Part shown: one piece after another, positions 1-6,592 of the stretch
Layout: each line of letters begins with the position of its first letter
How positions within the stretch are numbered: position 1 is the first letter of the stretch
Program-made: the position numbers and the translations under genes
Origin: an uncultured Clostridia bacterium
Lineage (GTDB): Bacteria > Bacillota > Clostridia > Oscillospirales > Ruminococcaceae
Length of the DNA: 7,160 nucleotides
Reading direction: 5' to 3'
Assembly: GCA_947385505.1 (NCBI GenBank)
Contig: CANDLP010000118.1
Span: 1-7,160, forward strand
The notes under the pieces: model-generated
What the model was told of the DNA's origin: nothing
Seen by the model: only the letters and a program-made list of their open reading frames with translations
Database searches by the model: none

Positions 1-1284
1 CCAATGTCCGAAGAAAAAGAAATAAAGAAACGCTACGATTTTATAGAAGAACTGATAAAAATATGCGCAGTAAAGAGAAAAAACGAAATTACCCCCACGG
101 AAAAAGCGGATCGGATTTTATGCGGAAAATATACCGCTTTTCCCTGTTTTTTTGCTGTAATGACTTTGGTGTACTTTTTGTCGGCGGGGCCGATTGGCTC
201 TTTTTTAAGCGCCGCGCTTACCGATTTCACCGTTGGTTATCTGGGCGGAGCGGCGAGAGAAATACTATTATCGGTAAACGCCGCCCCATGGCTGACAAGT
301 CTTATCTGCGACGGAATAGTGGGGGGAGCGGGTACGGTTATCGGATTTTTACCGCAATTGACATTGCTGTTTTTTATGTTAGCTCTGCTTGAAGATTTAG
401 GATATATGGCGAGAGTGGCGTTTATAATGGACAGATTTTTTCGATTTTTCGGGCTTTCGGGAAAATCGGTTATTCCTATGATAATTGCCACGGGCTGCGG
501 CGTTCCCGCCATAATGTCCTCGCGCACCATAGACGACCCCGCCAAGAGGCGAATGACAATTATCACCTCAACCTTTATGCCATGCGGCGCAAAGCTGCCG
601 GTTATCTCCATGATATCCTCCTTGTTTTTTAACGGAAAATGGTGGACAGCGCCGCTGTGCTATATTATGGGAGTACTGGCTGTGCTTATTTCGGGCATTA
701 TACTGAAAAAAACGCTTTTTTTTGCATATGAAGATACTCCGTTTATAATGGAGCTGCCCGAATACCGTTTTCCGCTTATGAAAAATATTATAAAAGCCGT
801 TTCCGACCGTTCCTTTTCCTTTGTCAAAAGGGCGGGTTCGGTTATATTGATTGCGTCTGCGGCTATCTGGTTTTTATCGGGCTATAAAATAACCTCTTTC
901 GGAATAAGTCCCGCCGCCGATATGTCCGAAAGCGTTCTGGGCGTTTTGGGAGCAGGAATTGCGGCGCTGTTCAAGCCCTTGGGTTTCGGCGACTGGCGCG
1001 CTGCGGTAGCCACGCTGATGGGACTGCTGGCAAAAGAAGAAATAGTTGGAGTATTCGGAGTTGTGGGCGGCGCGGAAACCGTGTTTAAAGGGGCTGCGGA
1101 GGCATTTTCTTTCCTGATCTTTAACCTGCTGTGTACTCCCTGCATTGCCGCTTCGGCGGCGATAGGCAAGGAAATGAACAGCTTTAAGTGGACGTTATTC
1201 GCGCTTGTGTATCAGTCTTGCTTTGCGTATGCGGCGGCGTTTGCGGTATATCAGATAGCAAGGATTATTTTCCGAAGCTATTGA
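1..1284 (+). CDS. feoB: Ferrous iron transport protein B, C-terminal membrane part (5' end outside window)
   Basis: FeoB is the inner-membrane Fe(II) permease coupled to an N-terminal GTPase domain. Only the end of the linker and the membrane region are here; the G domain must lie upstream. Residues are numbered from the Met at base 4. The RYDFIEEL segment (10-17) is the usual FeoB stretch just before the first membrane helix. The first Gate motif GCGVPAIMSSR is at 164-174, followed by the conserved FMPCGAKLP segment (191-199). LGFGDWRAA (326-334) and the LLAKEE segment (341-346) follow, and the second Gate motif with CTPC at 377-380 and IGKE at 387-390 comes last. Hydrophobic segments run through nearly the whole length, consistent with the usual 8-10 helices. 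The frame is open to the left edge and a full FeoB has roughly 600-750 residues, so the ATG at base 4 is probably internal rather than a start. A split feoB, with G and membrane parts on separate genes, cannot be excluded without upstream sequence. No clear hairpin terminator follows the stop. Confidence 0.95.
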   Translation, partial: PMSEEKEIKKRYDFIEELIKICAVKRKNEITPTEKADRILCGKYTAFPCFFAVMTLVYFLSAGPIGSFLSAALTDFTVGYLGGAAREILLSVNAAPWLTSLICDGIVGGAGTVIGFLPQLTLLFFMLALLEDLGYMARVAFIMDRFFRFFGLSGKSVIPMIIATGCGVPAIMSSRTIDDPAKRRMTIITSTFMPCGAKLPVISMISSLFFNGKWWTAPLCYIMGVLAVLISGIILKKTLFFAYEDTPFIMELPEYRFPLMKNIIKAVSDRSFSFVKRAGSVILIASAAIWFLSGYKITSFGISPAADMSESVLGVLGAGIAALFKPLGFGDWRAAVATLMGLLAKEEIVGVFGVVGGAETVFKGAAEAFSFLIFNLLCTPCIAASAAIGKEMNSFKWTLFALVYQSCFAYAAAFAVYQIARIIFRSY

Positions 1285-1307
1285 TTTTCATTTTTTAAAA
1301 AAATGCT

Positions 1308-1339
1308 ATTTATTACATTTCCAATACAATTTATTACAT
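1308..1339 (+). repeat. 11-bp direct repeat in two copies, 21 bp apart, upstream of the promoter
   Basis: The sequence ATTTATTACAT occurs exactly at 1308-1318 and again at 1329-1339. Start-to-start distance is 21 bp, about two helical turns, so both copies face the same side of the DNA. Extended by two bases the copies match at 12 of 13 positions. The downstream copy ends 27 bp before the -10 hexamer, where an activator would sit. Paired direct repeats with this spacing are known for LytTR-family response regulators such as AgrA and ComE, but the bases here do not obviously match their consensus. The region is very AT-rich, so chance repetition is possible. Confidence 0.45.
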
Positions 1340-1341
1340 CT

Positions 1342-1372
1342 ATGACTTTTTGAAAAGAAAATATGTTATAAT
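1342..1372 (+). promoter_or_regulatory. Extended -10 promoter for the surface-protein gene
   Basis: A perfect TATAAT lies at 1367-1372, preceded by TGT at 1364-1366, which makes an extended -10 element (TGnTATAAT). The best -35 candidate is ATGACT at 1342-1347, matching TTGACA at four of six positions but with a long 19-bp spacer. A better hexamer, TTGAAA at 1350-1355, is only 11 bp from the -10 and so cannot serve. Transcription would start near 1379, leaving a leader of about 27 nt. The weak, badly spaced -35 fits a promoter that relies on the extended -10 or on an activator bound at the upstream direct repeat. Confidence 0.7.
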
Positions 1373-1390
1373 AGGTAATAAAAATTTTTT

Positions 1391-1396
1391 GGAGGT
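1391..1396 (+). promoter_or_regulatory. Shine-Dalgarno of the surface-protein gene
   Basis: GGAGGT lies 9 nt before the ATG at 1406 and is close to the ideal anti-16S sequence. It fixes the start codon, and the signal peptide begins directly at that Met. Confidence 0.9.
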
Positions 1397-1405
1397 AAAA
1401 AACGT

Positions 1406-1492
1406 ATGAAGCTGAAAAAATTTATCGCCTCATTGCTTGCCGTTACAATAACCGCGGTAAGCCTGCCGATGACGCAATACGGCATTGAAGCG
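1406..1492 (+). other. Signal peptide of the surface protein
   Basis: The first 29 residues have the three regions of a Sec signal: a basic start (MKLKK), a hydrophobic core at about residues 6-20 (FIASLLAVTITAVSL), and a polar end with Ile-Glu-Ala at 27-29. Cleavage after Ala29 is the most likely site. There is no lipobox cysteine, so it is not a lipoprotein. Confidence 0.88.
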
Positions 1493-4400
1493 GAAAGCGC
1501 CGGTTTTAAAGAAACGGCATCTTCAAACAATGAAGCAGAAAGCAAAGCGGCTCTTGATACATGGGAGGCGAATTTTGTTTTCAACGAAGCAACCGGTGAA
1601 TTGTCATGGGACGCATATGATGACAGAAGACAGGATATTCATTATGTCGTATATGTAGACAGGGCGTCGGACTCTACTTATGACAACGAAGTGCTGTTTA
1701 CCGGCAATACAAAACAAAACGAGTGTAAAACTAAGCTTATGGCTAAATTAGCATTTTATGACCTGTTTACAGGCGCTGATACGGACGAATTTACCGTTTA
1801 CATAAGAGCGGGAGAAATGAACTCTGATGAAATGGTGATAGCCGAATCTTCCGACAGATTCACAATAAACTACGATGGCTGTGATATGACAGATCAACTA
1901 ACTGCACCTGTTTTACAACACGGTTATTGTAACGGAACGTCAATTCGATGGAAAGATACCGAAGGAGCAATTGTATATTTTTTTAAAACTCCTGATGATT
2001 TTAATCAAGATCTAATAACCGACGACTATCCATACGGTTCTTGTTATTATTATGATCCTGATAATGAGTTTAAAGGTATAGATGATAATAATGAAACTTT
2101 AAACCAATATGATTGGAACTGGAGCGAATGTTTATTTCAGTATCAAGTGTGTTCGGTAAACGCCAACGGCGACAGAAGCGAATGGTCAGAACCTTATGAG
2201 CTCTGGAACGCAAATTTCATGTTTGATGAAAATACAGGAATCCTATCATGGGATGAAGGAACCCCTGTTGATATTGATGGACGCGTATTCTGTTATGCTT
2301 TTCAAGAATATGTAAGGCATATTTTTTATTTTTCCTATTTATCAGACAAGTCTGTCCATAAACCCAATGTTAATATTTCTTTGTTTTTGGCTGAACAAAG
2401 TATTGCAAGAACAAATCTTTATAATACGGATGAAGAAAATCCAAATATAATGACAGGGGATATCAGCATAAGACTTTGCTCAGCAGACGGAGTAGAAGCT
2501 TCGGCAAATAATTTCATTATCAACTATGACGGCTGTGATATAAATCCCGACTTAGCGCCGCCTTCTAATATCACTGTAAACTCATCTGAGTGCAGCATAA
2601 CTTGGGACGATGCTGACGGAGCTGTAGGATATGTTTTTAAAAAAACAGCAGTTACAGATGAGCTTATTTATAACGCATTAAGCTATTGCGGAAAAATCGG
2701 AAAAGATAAATGGTATTCTTTGGAAAGAGGTGAAGAATATATAGCTTGTTCCGTTGACGTAAAGGGCGACAGAAGCGAGTGGTCGGAACCTTTTATTATA
2801 TCCGAACCTGAACCCGAAATATGGCAGGCGAATTTTGTATATAACGAAACAACAGGTATCTTATCATGGGATCCTTACGAAGGGTTTATTGACGATGAAC
2901 ACAAATATGAAATTTGTATGCAAAACAGCGAAGGTGACTACATTTCCAGCTTTGGCGGAATGGGCTGGGGCGATTTATCGCTGGAAAAGCCGAACGCAAA
3001 TATTCCCGTCAATCTGGCATTGACATTAAGCGAATTTACCGGAGATATTGTATATACCGTAGAAGTACGAAACAATGACAATGAAACAATAATCTCTTCA
3101 AGCGACAGCTTTACATACAGTTATGACGGCTGTGATATTAAAGAAGAATTGGAAATACCGGTTTTATATGAATACATTGAAAACGATAAAACAGCGGGCA
3201 TCGAATGGAATGCCACTAAGGAAGCGGTAGGATACTTGATTTACGACAACAATGAAAACAGAAATGTATCCTTTGTACCTACGTCAAATGAAAAAAATAA
3301 TATATCTGTTTTAGGCACTCTTTCAGTGTGCGCGGTAGATATCAACGGCGATATAAGTAAGTGGTCGGAACCTGTTACGGTAACCGAATTCGAACCCGAT
3401 ACATGGAAGGCAAACTTCTATTACAATGAAACAACGGGAAATTTATATTGGGATCAATATAATAAATTAAACGTTAACACAGGTTTTTCCTACAAATTGT
3501 CCGTAAATGACGGTGATCCTACATACGGTTTCACTTACAAGTTTGATGAAAACGATAAACCTTATGTTAATTTACCGCTTGAATTTGCGGAAGCTTCATT
3601 GGATATTAAGGAATACCCGTCGGAATCGCACACTTTTGTTCCCGAAAAATCCAACATTTTAAAAGCATACGCCATAAGAGATGATAATTACAATTCATAC
3701 GATGCTATTTCCGAGGACAGCTTTTTATATGAATTTAACGGCGGAAATATAAACGATAAGCTTACGCCCCCCACAATAACAAATGCATCTCTTAATTACA
3801 CAAACGATTTCGTTAGAACCATATATGTTGAGGTAGATAATCTTGACAAAGAAGCAATAGGTTATATAATTAAAGCTTCCAATGAAAATTCTCACTCGAT
3901 GTTTTCAGCTGATTATAATTATTTGTCACAATTTTTTATTATGTTATATGGTAATGAATACGATTTATCCGTATGCGCCGTTGATATCGACGGAAATGTA
4001 AGCGAATGGTCGGAACCTGTTCATGTAAAATACGATCCAACGGACGAAAACGGCTTTTTCGTCTATAACTTCACGCCGAAAAGCGCAATAATGCAGGTTG
4101 TGCCCAACCAATGGAGCGAGGAGCATGAACTCATAAGCGACTATGATTTATATTTTAAAATGCCCGGAGTGACCGAAGGAGAGACAACAATAGGCGAACT
4201 TAAGGAATTATACAAAGGCATTTACGTCAACGGTTATCAATTTATTGGCAGCGACATAGATATAACCCAAAACGATATCATAACGACTATCTGCATTCAA
4301 ACCGACAATGGCGATTATTCCTACAGCGGTTGGAACGCAGTATATAACACAGACAAAATGGCATTTGATACCGATGTATCTGTTGATGACAGCGATATTA

Positions 4401-6532
4401 TCAGACAAATCTTCTTTAGAGTGAGCGTAAACAAGGACGCCATAGAAAGGAACAATCTTAAATCCGGCGATACCTTTACCGTTTATTTTTATTTGGATAA
4501 AGAATACGAATATGAAGGAAATATCTTTTTCTATTACGAAAAAAGAAGCGAGGTAACAATAGCAGGCGGAATAATCAAGAACCCCAAGGTTGTTATCCCT
4601 TCGGAAATCAAAGGCAAACCCGTTACCGAAATCGGTATGAACGCCTTTTACATGAATAAGGTAATGGAAACTCTCGTAATCCCCGAAAACGTAAAAAGAC
4701 TTGACTGGTTCGCATTTAACACCTGTGAAAATCTTACCGAAGTAACTTTGCCCCAGTCTCTTGAATACATAGACAGCTGGGTATTTGAGCGCTGTTATTC
4801 CCTTAAGACAATAAATGTTCCCAAAAATGTAACGCACGTGGGCGGCGGCGCATTTGCACAGAGCACTTCACTCACATCAATAACCTGCGACCCCGGCAAC
4901 AATGCTTATGTTTCGGTAGACGGAGTACTGTTCACAAAGGATATGAAAGAACTTAACGCTTATCCCGTCGGGAGAAACGGGGATTACACTGTTCCCGCTT
5001 CCGTAAATCATATCGGCGACGCAGCGTTTTACGGCTCAAAGGGTCTTTCTTCCGTTGAAATACTCGGTTCGCTGAATTTCGTAGGATTTGAAGCATTTGC
5101 CGAGTGCGAGCTTCTCACTGATGTCAGCATAAACGACGGCGTTGAATATGTAGGCTACTGGGCGTTCAGAGGCTGCAAGGGAATCAAGCTCCTTACCGTG
5201 CCCCAAAGCGTAAGCAACATTGGCGATCAAGCTTTCGGATTTCAGTACACAGACAGCAAATTTGAGGATTTTACGCTCAGAGGCTATAAAAATTCCGCTA
5301 TTTACTTTTACGCATTGCGCCATAACATTCCCTTTATAATAATAGGCGACGCGGACGGCGAAAACAACCCGTTCAAGGAAGAAAACAAACAGGAGGCCGA
5401 AGTTGAAACCAATCCTTCCGCTAAACCCGAAGATTCAATTGTATCTGTAACAGTAAATCCCGGCAATATGAAGGATAAAAGCGACGCCGGTGCAGGCATA
5501 AACCTTGCCGATATAAAAATAAAAGCAAGAGAAATATATGACGAAGAAGGTATTGCAAGAGTTGAAGAGGCATTAGGCGAATCCATCAACAAGAACAAGC
5601 AATACAATATTCTCGACCTTACTCTCTGGAACGGCGATAAGGATTATTCAAACGGCTATGACGGACTTGTGGAGGTAATTATTCCTATTCCGAGCGGACA
5701 CAGGGACAAAACCTTCTACTGCTATCGTATAGTTGACAATAACGGAAAGCCTGAAAAGGAGCTTATTCCGGGAAAGCAGACGGAGGATTCCTATATCATT
5801 TACCTCGAACATTTCAGCATCTACGCTTTTGTAGGCGAAAGTAAAGACGGGCATACCCATGTGTTCGGCAAAAGCTGGGAAAGCGATAAAGACGCTCATT
5901 GGCATGAATGCTCCTGCGGTGAAAAATCCGACGAATCCGTACATAGCGAAAGTGAATGGATCATTGACAAGGAAGTCGAAGGAGAGGAAAACGGCTTAAA
6001 ACATAAAGAATGTACCGTATGCGGACGTATAATAAGCGAAGAGGAAATCCCCGCCGTTACTACACCCGAAAGCTCTGCCCCCGAAGAATCTGCACCGGAG
6101 GAATCAACTCCTGAAGGATCAACACCGGAAGAGTCTAATTCGGAGGAATCAACCCCTGAGGTATCAACACCGGAAGAATCTATTCCCGAAGCAACAGCCC
6201 CTGCTATAACCGGCTCACTGGGCTTCTCCATTCCCTCATCAGGCAACAATAATTCAGGCAGTACAAATGGCGAAACCGTCAACTCAGAAACAACCGCGCC
6301 CTCAATCCCCAACGACACCACCGCGGCAATTACCGTTAAAGACGGCAGCGATAACGGAAACATAAACGATAATTCGTCTCAACCCACCGCTGCGTCGGAA
6401 ACAAAAGAAAACAATATAATTGAACAAAGCGGAAACAACGAAGACAAAAACCTGAATACAGGCGTTCCGCTTGCAATTCTCCCCGTTGTAACCGCAGCCG
6501 CATCAATAGTACTCTTTAAGAAAAAGAAATAA
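1406..6532 (+). CDS. Giant secreted, probably wall-anchored multidomain surface protein with BspA-type leucine-rich repeats
   Basis: This 1708-residue protein has all the parts of an exported surface molecule. In order: signal peptide (1-29); low-complexity linker (30-50); four divergent repeats of about 200 residues (52-875); an unassigned beta-rich region (about 878-1046); a BspA/LRR_5-type domain (1062-1313); an acidic linker; a C-terminal beta domain (about 1345-1477); a His/Cys module (1483-1540); a Pro/Glu/Ser pentapeptide stalk (1553-1597); a Ser/Asn/Thr-rich linker; and a C-terminal sorting-like signal (1682-1708). BspA-type repeats occur in surface proteins that bind host matrix or partner bacteria, so adhesion or polymer binding is a reasonable inference, but the ligand is unknown. 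I see no catalytic domain. The gene has its own promoter and ends at a strong terminator, so it is probably monocistronic. GC content drops markedly in the repeat region compared with the LRR part. The start is supported by the Shine-Dalgarno and the signal peptide. Confidence 0.92.
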   Translation: MKLKKFIASLLAVTITAVSLPMTQYGIEAESAGFKETASSNNEAESKAALDTWEANFVFNEATGELSWDAYDDRRQDIHYVVYVDRASDSTYDNEVLFTGNTKQNECKTKLMAKLAFYDLFTGADTDEFTVYIRAGEMNSDEMVIAESSDRFTINYDGCDMTDQLTAPVLQHGYCNGTSIRWKDTEGAIVYFFKTPDDFNQDLITDDYPYGSCYYYDPDNEFKGIDDNNETLNQYDWNWSECLFQYQVCSVNANGDRSEWSEPYELWNANFMFDENTGILSWDEGTPVDIDGRVFCYAFQEYVRHIFYFSYLSDKSVHKPNVNISLFLAEQSIARTNLYNTDEENPNIMTGDISIRLCSADGVEASANNFIINYDGCDINPDLAPPSNITVNSSECSITWDDADGAVGYVFKKTAVTDELIYNALSYCGKIGKDKWYSLERGEEYIACSVDVKGDRSEWSEPFIISEPEPEIWQANFVYNETTGILSWDPYEGFIDDEHKYEICMQNSEGDYISSFGGMGWGDLSLEKPNANIPVNLALTLSEFTGDIVYTVEVRNNDNETIISSSDSFTYSYDGCDIKEELEIPVLYEYIENDKTAGIEWNATKEAVGYLIYDNNENRNVSFVPTSNEKNNISVLGTLSVCAVDINGDISKWSEPVTVTEFEPDTWKANFYYNETTGNLYWDQYNKLNVNTGFSYKLSVNDGDPTYGFTYKFDENDKPYVNLPLEFAEASLDIKEYPSESHTFVPEKSNILKAYAIRDDNYNSYDAISEDSFLYEFNGGNINDKLTPPTITNASLNYTNDFVRTIYVEVDNLDKEAIGYIIKASNENSHSMFSADYNYLSQFFIMLYGNEYDLSVCAVDIDGNVSEWSEPVHVKYDPTDENGFFVYNFTPKSAIMQVVPNQWSEEHELISDYDLYFKMPGVTEGETTIGELKELYKGIYVNGYQFIGSDIDITQNDIITTICIQTDNGDYSYSGWNAVYNTDKMAFDTDVSVDDSDIIRQIFFRVSVNKDAIERNNLKSGDTFTVYFYLDKEYEYEGNIFFYYEKRSEVTIAGGIIKNPKVVIPSEIKGKPVTEIGMNAFYMNKVMETLVIPENVKRLDWFAFNTCENLTEVTLPQSLEYIDSWVFERCYSLKTINVPKNVTHVGGGAFAQSTSLTSITCDPGNNAYVSVDGVLFTKDMKELNAYPVGRNGDYTVPASVNHIGDAAFYGSKGLSSVEILGSLNFVGFEAFAECELLTDVSINDGVEYVGYWAFRGCKGIKLLTVPQSVSNIGDQAFGFQYTDSKFEDFTLRGYKNSAIYFYALRHNIPFIIIGDADGENNPFKEENKQEAEVETNPSAKPEDSIVSVTVNPGNMKDKSDAGAGINLADIKIKAREIYDEEGIARVEEALGESINKNKQYNILDLTLWNGDKDYSNGYDGLVEVIIPIPSGHRDKTFYCYRIVDNNGKPEKELIPGKQTEDSYIIYLEHFSIYAFVGESKDGHTHVFGKSWESDKDAHWHECSCGEKSDESVHSESEWIIDKEVEGEENGLKHKECTVCGRIISEEEIPAVTTPESSAPEESAPEESTPEGSTPEESNSEESTPEVSTPEESIPEATAPAITGSLGFSIPSSGNNNSGSTNGETVNSETTAPSIPNDTTAAITVKDGSDNGNINDNSSQPTAASETKENNIIEQSGNNEDKNLNTGVPLAILPVVTAAASIVLFKKKK
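1559..4030 (+). repeat. Four divergent tandem repeats of about 200 residues (R1-R4) with Fn3-like features
   Basis: Each unit opens with a W-x-A-N-F-x-(Y/F)-(N/D)-E-x-T-G-x-L-x-W-D motif, with its Trp at residues 53, 267, 473 and 667. Each has a middle signature YDGCDI-like segment (156-161, 374-379, 573-578; degenerate as FNGGNI in R4). Each ends with a strand motif Cys-(S/A)-V-(D/N)-x-x-G-(D/N)-x-S-x-W-S-E-P (Cys 249, 448, 642, 857). Approximate spans are R1 1559-2200, R2 2201-2815, R3 2816-3400 and R4 3401-4030. The second half of each unit, with I-x-W, then A-x-G-Y, then the WSEP ending, resembles a fibronectin type III-like fold, so each unit may be two beta-sandwich domains. The Trp-to-Trp periods are 214, 206 and 194 residues, the differences coming from indels in the second half. 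The fold assignment is inference; the repetition is plainly visible. Confidence 0.88.
4037..4543 (+). other. Unassigned beta-rich region between the tandem repeats and the LRR domain
   Basis: Residues about 878-1046 have no resemblance to the four repeats or to the LRR units. The region is rich in Tyr, Asp and Ile with alternating hydrophobic patterns suggesting beta strands, for example FFVYNF (884-889), TFTVYFYL (1023-1030) and IFFYYE (1040-1045). It leads directly into the N-terminal cap of the LRR domain. It may be a ligand-binding or spacer domain; I do not recognise a family. Confidence 0.5.
4589..5344 (+). other. BspA-type leucine-rich repeat domain (LRR_5 class)
   Basis: Residues 1062-1313 contain about seven or eight units of roughly 23 residues with the BspA pattern I/V-P-x-x-V-x-x-I-x-x-x-A-F-x-x-C-x-x-L-x-x-(I/V). 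Clear copies begin at 1091, 1114, 1137, 1194, 1218, 1241 and 1264. The N-cap is the typical VVIPSEIKGKPVTEIG (1062-1077). Between units four and five lies the usual irregular insert with DGVLF and a YPVG turn (1160-1193). The C-cap contains the GYKNSAIYFYA segment (1293-1303) and IPFIII (1308-1313), as in many LRR_5 proteins. Such domains form curved solenoids that bind proteins or cells; no ligand can be read from the sequence. Confidence 0.93.
5438..5836 (+). other. C-terminal beta domain of Firmicutes surface proteins
   Basis: Residues about 1345-1477 start with SVTVNPG and contain a short helical segment (1371-1395). They end with the pattern VEVIIPIPSG (1422-1431), then FYCYRI (1437-1442), then EHFSIYAFVGE (1468-1478). 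A strand of the form IP(I/V)P-x-G followed by a Tyr-rich strand and an HFS-x-YA ending recurs just before the stalk or wall anchor in many clostridial surface proteins. The role is probably structural. Confidence 0.6.
5852..6025 (+). other. His/Cys-rich module, possible metal-binding
   Basis: Residues 1483-1540 hold HTH (1483-1485), HWHEC (1498-1502), Cys1504, His1513, then HKEC (1533-1536) and CxxC (1536-1539). Modules with an HTH...HWHxC...CG...H...C-x-x-CG layout are frequent in surface proteins of gut Firmicutes. The four Cys and nearby His could ligate one or two zinc ions; this is inferred from residue spacing only. It sits between the C-terminal beta domain and the stalk. Confidence 0.65.
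6062..6196 (+). repeat. Pentapeptide stalk, nine (T/A)PEES-like units
   Basis: Residues 1553-1597 are nine consecutive five-residue units: TPESS, APEES, APEES, TPEGS, TPEES, NSEES, TPEVS, TPEES, IPEAT. At DNA level this is a degenerate 15-bp repeat. An extended, acidic Pro-rich stretch before a C-terminal anchor usually spans the cell wall. Copy number in such tracts can vary between strains by slippage. Confidence 0.88.
6449..6529 (+). other. C-terminal sortase-like sorting signal, NLNTG variant
   Basis: The last 27 residues read as a motif NLNTG (1682-1686), a hydrophobic stretch (about 1687-1704) and four Lys at the end. This is the three-part layout of a sortase substrate, but the motif is not LPxTG. 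It is closest to the N-P-x-T-G class with Leu in place of Pro. If no sortase accepts it, the tail would still act as a membrane anchor. Confidence 0.7.
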
Positions 6533-6541
6533 TACAAACAA

Positions 6542-6590
6542 TTAAGCGCCCTGCAGAATAATTTCCGCAGGGCGCTTAACTTTTAATTTT
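6542..6590. terminator. Strong hairpin terminator between convergent genes
   Basis: A perfect 13-bp stem pairs 6542-6554 with 6567-6579. After one A-C mismatch, three further pairs close on a TAAT loop (6559-6562). The stem is GC-rich, and CTTTTAATTTT follows at 6580-6590, which suits termination of the surface gene. On the opposite strand the stem is followed by a T-rich stretch (ATTGTTTGTATT), so it can also stop the EF-G transcript. It starts 9 nt after one stop codon and its T-run ends 2 nt before the other. Confidence 0.92.
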
Positions 6591-6592
6591 AC

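Noticed and set aside
4..6. Start codon of an independent membrane-only FeoB at base 4
   Set aside because: The frame is open to the left edge, only three bases of upstream sequence are available to judge a ribosome site, and the residues around it match the inner linker of full-length FeoB.
237..611. Minus-strand open frame opposite feoB
   Set aside because: feoB motifs fix the coding strand here; the opposite frame has no family resemblance or plausible start signal.
1290..1304. T-run followed by A-run as a terminator after feoB
   Set aside because: The self-complementary stretch consists only of A-T pairs with no loop or GC stem, so it is not a convincing intrinsic terminator.
2054..2095. 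EF-hand-like calcium loop in the acidic stretch around residues 217-230
   Set aside because: Asp217, Asp219 and Glu230 are suggestive, but the Gly and Ile fall two and one positions later than in the EF-hand loop, so the pattern does not fit.
4208..4837. Minus-strand open frame of 209 codons inside the surface gene
   Set aside because: It lies wholly opposite the clear repeat-to-LRR coding sequence, has no recognisable domain, and is explained by codon bias of the real gene.
5345..5383. Dockerin-like calcium motif at residues 1314-1326 (GDADGENN)
   Set aside because: A single short acidic stretch without the paired 22-residue dockerin repeats; more likely a linker after the LRR cap.
5896..6363. 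Minus-strand open frame of 155 codons with a Ser/Gly/Val/Asp repeat
   Set aside because: Its repeat is simply the complement of the PEES pentapeptide repeat; the plus-strand frame has the supported signal, domains and anchor.
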